Assembly: GCF_947500695.1 (NCBI RefSeq)
Contig: NZ_CANMSS010000004.1
Span: 186,001-250,000, forward strand
DNA: 64,000 nt
Direction of reading: 5' to 3'
Source: an uncultured Pseudoteredinibacter sp.
GTDB lineage: Bacteria > Pseudomonadota > Gammaproteobacteria > Pseudomonadales > Cellvibrionaceae
The notes under the pieces were generated by a model. It worked only from the letters and a program-made list of their open reading frames with translations. It did not search any database and had not been told where the DNA came from. This document shows positions 35,650 to 43,925 of the stretch, piece by piece (the stretch's first letter is position 1; the number at the start of each line of letters is the position of its first letter). The position numbers and the translations under genes are program-made.

Positions 35650-36951
35650 TTAAATGATCCAGCGGTCAAAGGGGATAACTTCCACCTCTTCTCCGGCCTT
35701 AATGTTGCCACGCTCGCGCTCTAATTTGATATAGCAGTTAGCGGCCGCGAGAGTACTTAGCATTCCCGAGCTTTGCGCAGAAAACACCTTCAATTCCAAT
35801 TGCCCTTGTGGGTTCATCTTTAGAATTCCGCGTTGGAAATCCGTTCGTCCTGGGCGTTTGCGAATATCTTGGGGCGCGGCTAATCGCAAGCTTAAGCTGT
35901 CTTCAATATGTCTTTCACCGGCAAGTTTTTGAAGACAGGGTAGGGCCAGTTGGTGAAAGGTAATGGCCGCTGAACTAGGGTTTCCAGGCAGGCCAAAGAA
36001 AGGGGTCTTTTGTACATGACCAAAGGCGAAGGGTTTGCCAGGCTTAATGGCCAACTTCCACATGGATATCTTACCGACCTTGTCGAGCACGGCTTTGGTG
36101 TAATCAGCTTCTCCGACCGATACGCCGCCACTGCAAACAATGGCATCAGCATGCTCGGCGGCTTTTAGGAAGGCGCGCTCTAGGGCTGAGGGTTGGTCGG
36201 GTATGATTCCCAAGTTCAGTACTTCAAAGCCAAGGCGCGCCAGCATGCTCTGAACCACAAAGCGATTGCTTTCATAGATGCAGCCCTGCTGTAGATCTTC
36301 CCCTGGAGCTCTGAGCTCGTCTCCACTGGCAAACAACGCCACTTTAAGCCTGCGGTATACTGCAAGCTTAGCGACACCTAAAGAGGCCAAGACGCCAAGT
36401 TTGGCGGGGCTCAAGCGCTCACCTTTATGGAGGACGGCATCCCCTGTAGAAATATCATTGCCCTTGAGGCGAATATTATTGCCTGTAGGCACTATGGATT
36501 GCAGTGATATGAGATCGCCATCAGTGCTACATTGCTCTTGCATAACGACGGCATTGCACTCTGGGGGGACCTCTGCGCCCGTCATAATACGGATGCATTC
36601 GCCTTCAGCTACCGTGCCTATAAAAGATTGCCCAGCAAAAGCTTCTCCAACCTTTCTAAAACTTTGTGAAGCACCAGCCTCTTCACCGCTGAATCTAAGG
36701 GCGTAGCCGTCCATTGCCGAATTATCGAACCCCGGCACGTCAATGCTTGAATTGATGTCTTCGGCCAAGATTCGGTCTTCAGCCTGGCTTATAGCAATAT
36801 CTTCGATAAGCTCACTGGCGCATATCGAAGAAAGAAGCTCGCTTATCGCTTCCTCAAGTGGCTTTAGGCTGGGTGCATCGCAACTGTTTTCAGTGGCGGA
36901 TTTAGAAGGTGACCCTGCAGGGAGTATTGAGGAAGACATTGAAGAGGACAT
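35650..36951 (-). CDS. moeA: Molybdopterin molybdenumtransferase MoeA
   Basis: MoeA inserts molybdate into adenylylated molybdopterin to complete the cofactor. The protein has the family's VPGFDNSAMDGYALR motif near the start of domain 1, IMTGAEVPPECNAVVMQE, and the catalytic domain with VCSGGVSVGEADYTKAVLDKVGKISMWKLAIKPGKPFAFG and FGLPGNPSSAAITF. I take the Met at 36951 (434 residues), because the upstream in-frame part is a hydrophobic stretch overlapping the yjbQ promoter region. The Ser-rich N-terminus is longer than in E. coli. No other moa/moe gene is nearby. Confidence 0.93.
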   Translation of the reverse strand: MSSSMSSSILPAGSPSKSATENSCDAPSLKPLEEAISELLSSICASELIEDIAISQAEDRILAEDINSSIDVPGFDNSAMDGYALRFSGEEAGASQSFRKVGEAFAGQSFIGTVAEGECIRIMTGAEVPPECNAVVMQEQCSTDGDLISLQSIVPTGNNIRLKGNDISTGDAVLHKGERLSPAKLGVLASLGVAKLAVYRRLKVALFASGDELRAPGEDLQQGCIYESNRFVVQSMLARLGFEVLNLGIIPDQPSALERAFLKAAEHADAIVCSGGVSVGEADYTKAVLDKVGKISMWKLAIKPGKPFAFGHVQKTPFFGLPGNPSSAAITFHQLALPCLQKLAGERHIEDSLSLRLAAPQDIRKRPGRTDFQRGILKMNPQGQLELKVFSAQSSGMLSTLAAANCYIKLERERGNIKAGEEVEVIPFDRWII

Positions 36952-37063
36952 TAGGCCTAGCGCTCTTGTAAAATAAAACACTATGTTAGCAGAAATCCAC
37001 ACAGAGGCTTTGGCCAAATAAACCCTAAATAATGCTAACTTGACCAGAATATAAGGCAACATT

Positions 37064-37498
37064 ATGTGGCTGCAAAAAAGTATCAGCTTAAAAGCAAAAC
37101 CCCGCGGTTTTCATATTATTACCGATGATATTGTTCGGGCTTTACCCGAGCTGGCCAGTATCAATGTGGGCCTCTTGCATGTGTTTATCAAACACAGCTC
37201 GGCTTCGCTGACCGTCAATGAAAATGCCGACCCAACCGTGAGGCAAGATTTCGAGAGCTATTTCAATCAGAGTGTGAAAGAGAATGAGCCATACTATCGC
37301 CATACTTATGAAGGTAGTGACGATATGCCTGCGCATCTAAAGGCCAGCTTGCTGGGCTCTAGTGTCTCCATACCCATCGCGGATGGTGATCTGCTTTTGG
37401 GCACTTGGCAAGGTGTCTATCTTGGTGAGCATCGTAATTATGCAGGTGGGCGAGAGCTGGTGCTGACATTACAAGGGCAGAAGGTGGGGGCTATTTAG
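37064..37498 (+). CDS. yjbQ: YjbQ family protein (UPF0047)
   Basis: The 144-residue protein has the UPF0047 signature HVFIKHSSASLTVNENADPTVRQDFESYFN and the C-terminal GTWQGVYLGEHRN, with conserved His residues for metal. Some members have weak thiamine-phosphate synthase activity, but the physiological role is not established. Length and motifs are fully typical. It is divergent from moeA, with AAGG upstream of the ATG. Confidence 0.93.
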   Translation: MWLQKSISLKAKPRGFHIITDDIVRALPELASINVGLLHVFIKHSSASLTVNENADPTVRQDFESYFNQSVKENEPYYRHTYEGSDDMPAHLKASLLGSSVSIPIADGDLLLGTWQGVYLGEHRNYAGGRELVLTLQGQKVGAI

Positions 37499-37671
37499 TG
37501 GTGTCGTTTTGAGATGTAGTTTGTAGATGTCTTTTAGTGGGGGAATTTAGAGGCGCTGTTTAAGTTTTCAAAAGTATCGTAGCATGTAGCCTGAGGCCCA
37601 CTTTCCTAATCCTTTTACTATAAGTAAGAAAAATCTAGAAATTAAACTCTACAGGGAGTAGTAATAAAGCA

Positions 37672-38592
37672 ATGAAGCTTATCAATGTCATCCTTATTAT
37701 CTTCACAGTAAGTAGTCAGCCTGTCCGTTCCAATAGTGAAACCCTGCCAGAATATCAGCCAATTTTAGAATATGTCGAAAAGGTTGGCCAAAGTGAGGCG
37801 CTCAATTTGCTAAGTGGGCAATGCCCACGACAAGACCTTGGTAGTAATGCCGATCTTCTTGGACGTTCGCCTGATGATAGCTGTCTCTATGATAGCGATA
37901 AAACTTGGCTTTGGGTGGTGCTGCGAACTTTTGGTCAAAATAGCTCGCGTCCGGCCGCCATAGAATCTCTCGTAAATATAAACGAAGTATTTAATTTGTA
38001 TAAAGCTGATTTTCACGCTGAGTTTCCAAGTGTAGACCCAAGCCTTAAAGATTTGCCGAAACTGCATGGTCGGGATCAATTTTGGGATAGGGTGGCTGTA
38101 GGACGGGAGAAAACTAAGCACAGGAATCGTTTAAATGATGCGGACTTATTTACCTTTGGAAATCTGGTGCAAATGGAGAAATACAAAATCTATGTACAGA
38201 ATCAGCGTATTCTCGAAAAGCTTGTCAGCATCCATGGTTGGCCCAAATGGTCAGTATATGGCAAGAAAGTATCGCTCACTGCATGGCTGATCACTCAGCA
38301 TTCTGACCATAATGTGGCTTTTCAGAAAAAAGCACTAAGCTTGATGAAGCCGCTCGCGCAAAGTGGTGAAACATCGAAGTCCGATTATGCTTATCTCTAC
38401 GATCGTGTGTTGACCAATACCGAAGGTAAAACTCTTTATGGTACCCAGTTAGTTTGTGTTAATGGGAAATACCAACCTCGTAATGTAATCGACCCGGAAG
38501 GTTTAGCCGAAAGGAGAAAAGAATATGAGCTTGGGCCGATAGAAGAGTATTTGCAAAGTACTTTGGAGTTCTCTGGTGGGAGGTGCGGCTGA
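37672..38592 (+). CDS. Exported DUF6624-like protein
   Basis: The 306-residue protein has a short signal peptide (VILIIFTVSSQPVRSNS, cleavage about residue 21). The C-terminal half (about 170-300) matches my memory of the DUF6624 pattern: HGWPKWSVYGKKVSLTAWLITQHSDHNVAFQKKAL, then AYLYDRVLTNTEGKTLYGTQLVC, then IDPEGLAERRKEYELGPIEEYL. The function is unknown. Cysteines in CPRQDLG, DDSCLYD and at the C-terminus could form disulfides in the periplasm. The next gene is a small membrane protein 48 bases on; they look like an accessory pair between yjbQ and the tus operon. Confidence 0.65.
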   Translation: MKLINVILIIFTVSSQPVRSNSETLPEYQPILEYVEKVGQSEALNLLSGQCPRQDLGSNADLLGRSPDDSCLYDSDKTWLWVVLRTFGQNSSRPAAIESLVNINEVFNLYKADFHAEFPSVDPSLKDLPKLHGRDQFWDRVAVGREKTKHRNRLNDADLFTFGNLVQMEKYKIYVQNQRILEKLVSIHGWPKWSVYGKKVSLTAWLITQHSDHNVAFQKKALSLMKPLAQSGETSKSDYAYLYDRVLTNTEGKTLYGTQLVCVNGKYQPRNVIDPEGLAERRKEYELGPIEEYLQSTLEFSGGRCG

Positions 38593-38640
38593 TGTTGCAG
38601 CTTAGTAAGCTGAACTAGCTCGATAGTGAAGAAGGATACA

Positions 38641-38991
38641 ATGATCTATTATTTGCTTAGGCATACCTTAAAGTGGGATATTTTCTATCTAGCTTCTTAC
38701 GCTCTGTTGCTAATTGTTGTGTATCTTTCTAGCGGCATTATTACAAAAGTGGGCTGGAATTTTGATTATATTTCAGAGGTCTTAATGCCATACCACATCT
38801 TTCCCGCCTGTTTATGGCCGGCGATTGCTTATTCTTTATATTGTTTTGTTAACTCGGAGGTCAAAGGTTGGGCCAATAAAATGGCCGAGTTTACACTGTA
38901 CTTTATAAACTATTTTCTGCTTTGGGGGGGAGCTTATGTAACGCTTTTTATCTTAATAGGGATATCTATTGAAGTAACTGGAGTGTACTAA
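38641..38991 (+). CDS. Small membrane protein of unknown function
   Basis: The 116-residue protein has about three transmembrane helices (about 12-32, 50-70 and 85-110). ATG at 38641 has GAAGG five bases upstream and is preferred over a GTG at 38626. It shares no motif I recognise. The base composition is A/T-richer than its neighbours, which suggests an accessory gene. It is convergent with tusE, with only 16 bases between. Confidence 0.55.
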   Translation: MIYYLLRHTLKWDIFYLASYALLLIVVYLSSGIITKVGWNFDYISEVLMPYHIFPACLWPAIAYSLYCFVNSEVKGWANKMAEFTLYFINYFLLWGGAYVTLFILIGISIEVTGVY

Positions 38992-39007
38992 AAAAGCTAA
39001 ATTTTAC

Positions 39008-39331
39008 TTAAAGACAATTTAAAGGTTTCGGTAGTCCAGCTAGCTTGCTAGCTAATTTAGCCGGGCTACCAGGAAATAAGCGCATAAAGTAAATGCTGCT
39101 ACCTTTGTCTTTGCCCAGCTTTAGAGCAGCTTGTTTGACCATAATGCGCATAGCAGGAGATTGCTCAAACTCGTCGTAAAAGTCGCGCAGTAATTCAATA
39201 ATCTCCCAGTGTGCGCCTTCAAGCTGGAGAGATTCTTCTTGGGCTAACTCTTCGGCAATTGTTTTGTTCCAATCACTTACATTAACTAGGTAACCTTCGT
39301 TATCGCGTGCAATGTTATCGAGCGCAGCCAT
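39008..39331 (-). CDS. tusE: Sulfurtransferase TusE (DsrC family)
   Basis: TusE accepts persulfide sulfur from TusBCD and hands it to MnmA for 2-thiolation of U34 in tRNA-Lys, -Glu and -Gln. The 107-residue protein has the DsrC fold motifs GYLVNVSDWNKTIAEELAQEE and HWEIIELLRDFYDEFEQSPAMRIMVK. The conserved penultimate Cys of the C-terminal arm is present (KPLNCL). It is the last gene of the leftward tusDCBE operon, one base after tusB. Confidence 0.94.
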   Translation of the reverse strand: MAALDNIARDNEGYLVNVSDWNKTIAEELAQEESLQLEGAHWEIIELLRDFYDEFEQSPAMRIMVKQAALKLGKDKGSSIYFMRLFPGSPAKLASKLAGLPKPLNCL

Positions 39332-39332
39332 A

Positions 39333-39620
39333 CTAACTCCAGTTTACGCTGTTTTTGTAGCTCGCCGTAAGATCTACCCAGCGATCGTAGTTAATGGCTT
39401 GAACAAGACTTGAATCAGTGGGTAGTCCGCGAGCGATCAAGTCATCGCTCAATACATAGAGTGCAATACCTTTTTGTTTAAGTGCTGCCATTTCTTTTTG
39501 TATGAGCGTGTGAAGTACTCCATCGGCAAAAAATAGGATAGCGTCCTTGCTTGTACAGCAAGTGCTGCAATGTTGCATTGCTTCTGTCTGTTGGGTATTG
39601 ATGGTATGTAAACTGCTCAT
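39333..39620 (-). CDS. tusB: Sulfurtransferase complex subunit TusB
   Basis: TusB (DsrH family) is the small subunit of the TusBCD hexamer in the tRNA thiolation relay. The 95-residue chain MSSLHTINTQQTEAMQHCSTCCTSKDAILFFADGV is family-like at the N-terminus, ending in a short Tyr/Trp-containing tail (YDRWVDLTASYKNSVNW). It is tightly packed between tusC and tusE. Confidence 0.88.
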   Translation of the reverse strand: MSSLHTINTQQTEAMQHCSTCCTSKDAILFFADGVLHTLIQKEMAALKQKGIALYVLSDDLIARGLPTDSSLVQAINYDRWVDLTASYKNSVNWS

Positions 39621-39621
39621 T

Positions 39622-39993
39622 TTATAGGCTCATGCAAATATCTTGTTCTTGCAGCCACTCTTGTATACTAAGGCTGTTTTTTATCAGCGCTACATCGAGG
39701 AGTTGTCTTTCTTCGATGCCAAACTGCTCAAGTGCCTGCTCGTGCACAAAGATATTTTCCACATCGTACAAGGCTAGCATGCTCAACATTTTGGCAAGGT
39801 TTTTTTGTTCAATTGTGCTGGGGTTTTGCTGCTCTACCAGCTGCAATACTCCAGCGCCCATAAACAATAAGCTAATATTTTGATCAAAAGCGGCTCCAGC
39901 TAATGCGGCATCAAGCAGCTCGCGGGCCTGACTGCCGCCGTAAGGAGAATGGCGGCAGATAAAGGTAATGTTCTTCTTTTGTACTTCACTCAT
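39622..39993 (-). CDS. tusC: Sulfurtransferase complex subunit TusC
   Basis: TusC (DsrF family) is the structural partner of TusD in the sulfur relay. From the Met at 39993 it has 123 residues, like E. coli TusC (119); a longer in-frame reading to 40044 would overlap tusD and is rejected. The DsrE/F fold is recognised by FICRHSPYGGSQARELLDAALAGAAFDQNISLLFMGAGVLQL. It is seven bases after tusD. Confidence 0.93.
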   Translation of the reverse strand: MSEVQKKNITFICRHSPYGGSQARELLDAALAGAAFDQNISLLFMGAGVLQLVEQQNPSTIEQKNLAKMLSMLALYDVENIFVHEQALEQFGIEERQLLDVALIKNSLSIQEWLQEQDICMSL

Positions 39994-40000
39994 GTTCTGC

Positions 40001-40387
40001 TCAGCTAAAGGTAAGGCTGCGATCGGCCAGTACAGCCCCTTCAATCATTTGCCCAAGGCCACTGACGATAAAAGGCGCCTGAATATTGCTGGCGGGCTTG
40101 TTGTAGCGCTTGGCTTCTTCCTCATTGAGTAGACCACGGCGCACGGCTGCGGCGATGCAAACCACCAGTTCTACCTGTTCGTTGCCGCCAAAATCGCGCC
40201 AGAGCTGCTCCATATTGTTCTCATCAGTCGGTGGACTTAATAGGCTGTTGGCGTTGTAGACGCCGTCACCATAGAAAAACACTCGGCTGATGTTGTGGCC
40301 CTTTTTCAACAAAGCTTGGCAAAAGCGCAGAGCGCTAAGGCTTGTCTGTGAGCTGGGTGGGGCTGTGACATTAATTAGGTAGTTCAT
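40001..40387 (-). CDS. tusD: Sulfurtransferase complex subunit TusD
   Basis: TusD (DsrE family) takes sulfur from TusA at its active-site Cys, seen here in ELVVCIAAAVRRGLL. The 128-residue length equals that of E. coli. The N-terminal VTAPPSSQTSLSALRFCQALLKKGHNISRVFFYGDGV is typical. It is the first gene of the leftward operon, and its upstream region is occupied by the 52-bp tandem repeat. Confidence 0.94.
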   Translation of the reverse strand: MNYLINVTAPPSSQTSLSALRFCQALLKKGHNISRVFFYGDGVYNANSLLSPPTDENNMEQLWRDFGGNEQVELVVCIAAAVRRGLLNEEEAKRYNKPASNIQAPFIVSGLGQMIEGAVLADRSLTFS

Positions 40388-40513
40388 GAACGGGATTTTA
40401 TCGGATTCCTGCGGTTATAGAAAACGCCTTTGTTGCCGCTGAGGCGTCTAGGCTCTCATTTCGGTCCTTTGACGTGTTTTAGGGATTCTTTCGGTGTAGA
40501 TATTACCGTTCTT

Positions 40514-40805
40514 GCGCCCACGGCATACCTCGCATCCGTGGGCATCGCCGTTCCTGCGCTTCCGTGCGCTCACGGCATACAGCCCATCCGTGGGCATCGC
40601 CGTTCCTGCGCTTCCGTGCGCTCACGGCATACCGCCCATCCGTGGGCATCGCCGTTCTTGCGCTTCCGTGCGCTCACGGCATACCTCCCATCCATGGGCA
40701 TCGCCGTTCCTGCGCTTCCGTGCGCCCACGGCATACCGCCCATCCATGGGCATCGCCGTTCCTGCGCTTCCATGCGCCCACGGCATACCGCCCATCCGTG
40801 GGCAT
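40514..40805. repeat. 52-bp tandem repeat, five full units and a partial sixth
   Basis: The block starting GCGCCCACGGCATACC recurs exactly every 52 bases (cacggcata at 40519, 40571, 40623, 40675, 40727 and 40779). Each unit holds an inverted repeat, CCCACGG with CCGTGGG around a 12-base loop, and a spacer ATCGCCGTTCCTGCGCTTCC. Copies differ at a few sites only. Since 52 is not a multiple of three, the reading frames across it are repeat artefacts; no gene is called. It lies between the yccA terminator and tusD, and makes up most of the 475-base gap. Confidence 0.93.
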
Positions 40806-40832
40806 AAAAAAGCCCAGCATTGCTGGGCTTTT
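40806..40832. terminator. yccA terminator
   Basis: AGCCCAGCA and TGCTGGGCT are adjacent complements with A-rich and T-rich flanks, so it can act on the leftward yccA transcript. It directly follows the last repeat unit. Confidence 0.85.
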
Positions 40833-40862
40833 GGGAAGCATTTTTGGAGCTAAAGATGATTG

Positions 40863-41543
40863 TTAGTCGTCGCCCATAATGCCAAAGATATGTAGCAAGC
40901 TGCTGAACAGGTTGTAGATATCTAGGTAAAGTGCGGTGGTGGCCATGATGTAGTTACGCTCACCGCCGTTAACAATACGGCTGGTGTCGAATAGGATAAA
41001 GCCGGACATCAACAGCGCTACAACAGCACTAATGGCTAGCTGTGCACCTGGGATGTGAACACCGAAGAAGCCCGCCACAAAAAGCGCTAGCATAGCCACG
41101 ATTGCAACGATAAGGCCGGTCATTAAGAAACCGCCCATAAAGCTAAAATCTTTCTTGGTGGTCAGTACATAGGCAGATAGACCGAAGAAGACTAGAGCAG
41201 TGGTGCCAAGTGCTTGGAAGATGATTTGGCTGCCGCCACTCACGGCCATGTAGTGGTTGATGATTGGGCCTAGAGAGGCGCCCAACAAGCCGGTGAAGCC
41301 GAATACAACGTAAATACCAGCGCTGCTATTAGCTGTGCGTGGTAGTACGAACCATACAAGAGCTAGGGCGCCTAATGACATGATTAATGAAACGCCACGG
41401 CCAAGACCCATTGCCATGGATAAGCCGCAGGTTAATGCGCTAAATGCTAAGGTCATGCCTAGTAACATGTAGGTATTGCGCAAAACCTTGCTGACTTCAA
41501 AACTGCTGTTCTGAGCCTGGGCGCTGCTATAGATTTCTTGCAT
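40863..41543 (-). CDS. yccA: Bax inhibitor-1/YccA family membrane protein
   Basis: YccA is an inner-membrane protein and a modulator of FtsH in E. coli. The 226-residue protein has seven predicted transmembrane segments, the BI-1 family signature with FGLSAYVLTTKKDFSFMGGFLM, and the C-terminal LYLDIYNLFSSLLHIFGIMGDD. The Met at 41543 has AAGGAGA upstream on the minus strand; a longer frame to 41564 adds seven residues without support. In pseudomonads, as I recall, tRNA-Ser, yccA and tusDCBE are neighbours. Here the tRNA is separated from yccA by the integrated element. Confidence 0.93.
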   Translation of the reverse strand: MQEIYSSAQAQNSSFEVSKVLRNTYMLLGMTLAFSALTCGLSMAMGLGRGVSLIMSLGALALVWFVLPRTANSSAGIYVVFGFTGLLGASLGPIINHYMAVSGGSQIIFQALGTTALVFFGLSAYVLTTKKDFSFMGGFLMTGLIVAIVAMLALFVAGFFGVHIPGAQLAISAVVALLMSGFILFDTSRIVNGGERNYIMATTALYLDIYNLFSSLLHIFGIMGDD

Positions 41544-41726
41544 GGAAATTCTCCTTGGTATCATCGCTGGTCTTAGAAAGACCCAATCAGCCTTAATAAT
41601 AGGGCAGCTGGCAGTGAAGTTCTAGCCCCAAAAGCAGTTAAGTTATGCTAAAAAACCGTTGGCTTTTCAAGGGCTTGTAATATTACTGTAGCGTCTATCA
41701 GGTAAACACTTTTCTTTAGACATAAA

Positions 41727-41760
41727 AAAACCCTGATTGGTTCAGACCTATCAGGGTTTT
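41727..41760. terminator. Terminator, probably the original one of tRNA-Ser
   Basis: AAAACCCTGAT and ATCAGGGTTTT pair around a 12-base loop and the site can work both ways. On the minus strand it follows the att copy at 41768-41783, exactly where the tRNA-Ser transcript would have ended before the element inserted. Confidence 0.75.
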
Positions 41761-41767
41761 AGAATTC

Positions 41768-41783
41768 AATGGCGGGGGGCAGG
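41768..41783. other. Left attachment-site copy (tRNA 3' remnant)
   Basis: AATGGCGGGGGGCAGG matches the tRNA-Ser end at 48161-48177 except for one missing T. It is followed by AAACTGAACAGGATTCG, where CAGGATTCG again echoes the tRNA T-arm, as if a short insertion had split the copy. Confidence 0.65.
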
Positions 41784-41846
41784 AAACTGAACAGGATTCG
41801 TAAAGTGTTGATATATAATGCCTATTTATTTAGCTATTTTTTATAA

Positions 41847-41866
41847 TGTTACTAAAAGTGTTACTA
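41847..41866 (+). promoter_or_regulatory. Paired GTGTTACTA sites at the left end
   Basis: TGTTACTA, three bases, GTGTTACTA: the same spaced pair as at 48031-48050 and in the same orientation. It is probably an arm-type site for the integrase or excisionase. The rest of 41867-42225 has no gene; I see nothing clear in it beyond A/T-rich leader sequence. Confidence 0.55.
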
Positions 41867-42225
41867 AAAATGAATGCTAGCCCTCATTTTTTGACTCAAT
41901 GAATGAGTGTTTTTTATACGATTGTGGCTGAGATGTGCGATAAGCCGCTACATAGTTTACTGAATACCTTTTACACTCTAACACTTTGAATTAACTGAGG
42001 TTTTAAGGCTATTCGGCTATACATGGTACGCTTTGTATTAAGAGGTGCGGTCTACCGACAATGCTTGGGGGCCGTCTTTTAGCAGGATGTGTGTCAGTGA
42101 GGGTGGTAATATTTGGTTGGCCCGTTGTTTGGAGTGTATGCTACTTTGCCGCGCCTATAAAGAACGATAAACTAATAAGAATGAAACAGCATGAACGCTG
42201 ATATCAAGCGCAAAAAAGTACAATT

Positions 42226-42801
42226 ATGGATGATAAGTACAATCTACTTCTAAAAACCCTTGGTTTACTTACCGCAATAGGTGTTTTGTCACTGCTAGTT
42301 CAATTTATACCCTCGGCTGTGTGTAGTGACGGGTGGCTAAGCGCATCAATCGGCAAAGCAGGTGCGTGTTCATCACATGGCGGAATCAAAGATAACTCTT
42401 CGCTCTACATGTTTGCCGTGATTGTTGCAGCTATTACTGGCATTGGATTGTTCGGATCGCTGACTACGTCTAATTCGTTACTTATGGTTTTCGCTAAGCT
42501 TGTACAGCTCGCTAGTTTAGTGGCATTTTTTATTGCCCTGTCTATGCTGGCTAATACTACGGGGGTTAAGGGGTTTTGGGGGTTGGTAGCCAGTTTCGCC
42601 ATATTGTTTAGTGTTTTTGCTGTGGGGCAGTTATTGGAGAAACTGCAAGACTATGTAGATCGTCGACGAATGGAGTTATGCAATCACGATTGGCGGGACG
42701 TTAATAATCCCTACTACAGTAAAGCCTGTAACAAGTGTCAGGCGTTGGGTGGCCTAAAGCACCGGGCTCGATCGACGCTTGAGAAAAACCAAGAGGATTA
42801 A
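42226..42801 (+). CDS. Membrane protein with C-terminal zinc-ribbon-like tail
   Basis: The 191-residue protein has about four hydrophobic segments (about 10-30, 62-85, 90-112 and 117-140). A soluble tail follows, with Cys/His pairs CNHDW and ACNKCQA (about 152-175), a likely metal-binding site on one side of the membrane. The first loop contains two Cys (SAVCSDGW, GACSSHGG) that could pair outside. I recognise no family. It is the first gene of the element's left part and is followed by another small membrane protein. Confidence 0.6.
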   Translation: MDDKYNLLLKTLGLLTAIGVLSLLVQFIPSAVCSDGWLSASIGKAGACSSHGGIKDNSSLYMFAVIVAAITGIGLFGSLTTSNSLLMVFAKLVQLASLVAFFIALSMLANTTGVKGFWGLVASFAILFSVFAVGQLLEKLQDYVDRRRMELCNHDWRDVNNPYYSKACNKCQALGGLKHRARSTLEKNQED

Positions 42802-42854
42802 AATGAACATGTTTAATCTTTCACTCGCTAAAACACATTGGGCCGGAGCCTCGA

Positions 42855-43061
42855 ATGATTGAACAAATCGGACTTGATTACATTATTGGCAGCTTAGTCG
42901 TAGCTATTGTTTTTGTGGGTTATCAAATGGATAGATTTTCAAGACATTCATTGAGGCATATTGACAACCTTCAAGATCGAGTAGCCGCACTTGAGAAGAA
43001 AATAGGTGCGCAAACGGAAATTGATATGAATTCAAATGAGGTTATTCGTAACGAACGCTAG
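42855..43061 (+). CDS. Small single-pass membrane protein
   Basis: The 68-residue product has one transmembrane helix (IIGSLVVAIVFVGYQM, about 10-25). A short coiled coil with IDNLQDRVAALEKKIGAQ follows. It is 53 bases from the previous gene and 122 from the next, possibly in one unit. The function is unknown; because it is short, I am less sure that it is a gene. Confidence 0.5.
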   Translation: MIEQIGLDYIIGSLVVAIVFVGYQMDRFSRHSLRHIDNLQDRVAALEKKIGAQTEIDMNSNEVIRNER

Positions 43062-43183
43062 TGTCGTTGCTGCAAACTATCTACTCTGTGGTCGGTATTG
43101 CCATTTAGCTTGAGTTTTCAATGGTAGGCTGAGAAGGCTGTATTCTTCTCCTAGGAAGGTTTTCGAGCAAGGAAGTCAAAAGT

Positions 43184-43810
43184 ATGGTGTGGTTAGCAGG
43201 GGTTATTGTCTTAGTTCTTTTTTTAATTTTCCCTAAGAAAATGGCCGTTATCGCCGGAGTTCTAGCTCTTCTTGGCGGAGTGTCTTTGGCAGTTGTCTTC
43301 TATCCTGAGTGGCGAGATGATAGAGCTAAGGAAAAAGTCGAAGTGTCAGTAAAGTACTTGCCAAGGGAATGTGGCGAACATAGAGAAGCGCAACTCGAAA
43401 GTGCACTCACAAACGCTGTTAAAGCCGGGGATACTGACGCAGCCCAGCGACTAGCGAGCGTATTGAGGGCTCGCCAGTTTGATAATTCCCGAGAATCTAT
43501 GCCGCAAGAGGCCAATCCGTTTGATCAATTCGATGAGTCGGCTGAAAGGGAGGCTTATCCGCTACTAATCGAAATAAAGAATATGAGCAACCGAAAGGTT
43601 CTTAAAGTCGTATGGAGGCTTAGTATAACCAAACCCGGGCGTAGTACTGACCTTGTCGAAGAGGCATATCAAGACTACTCAAGCGACCTAATATTAGCGC
43701 ATAGAGAAGGGTTTCGTTGGTGCTACCGAATCCCCAGACTTAGCGAGACCGGGCTATCTTATTCAGAATTAGAGTACAAAATAAAGAGTAAATGGGTAAC
43801 TTTTGAATAA
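43184..43810 (+). CDS. Membrane-anchored protein of unknown function
   Basis: The 208-residue protein has two adjacent hydrophobic helices at the N-terminus (about 2-16 and 20-40), ending in YPEWRDDRAKEK. A soluble domain of about 160 residues follows, with two Cys (PRECGEH and FRWCYRIP) and a beta-rich end. This looks like an envelope protein facing the periplasm or cytosol; the topology is unclear. No family is recognised. It belongs to the possible cargo set. Confidence 0.55.
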   Translation: MVWLAGVIVLVLFLIFPKKMAVIAGVLALLGGVSLAVVFYPEWRDDRAKEKVEVSVKYLPRECGEHREAQLESALTNAVKAGDTDAAQRLASVLRARQFDNSRESMPQEANPFDQFDESAEREAYPLLIEIKNMSNRKVLKVVWRLSITKPGRSTDLVEEAYQDYSSDLILAHREGFRWCYRIPRLSETGLSYSELEYKIKSKWVTFE

Positions 43811-43925
43811 CTCATTTTTTCATTTTTACTGATCGGTTAAGTAGCCAAGAAAGGTAAGTGGCGGGTTACTCACGAAACTCACTTAATCGACATTCCAGTG
43901 CCCCAAGGGCTTAAAAGCTACAGCT

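Noticed and set aside
36951..37062. N-terminal extension of moeA to 37062
   Set aside because: It adds a hydrophobic stretch unlike MoeA and would cover the promoter of the divergent yjbQ gene.
40514..40805. CRISPR array
   Set aside because: Units are contiguous with a fixed 52-base period and the spacer part is also repeated, so there are no unique spacers. No cas genes are nearby.
40430..40866. Three overlapping reading frames of 100-125 codons across the repeat region
   Set aside because: They are the same 52-bp repeat read in different frames, since 52 is not a multiple of three. They have no ribosome sites or family match.
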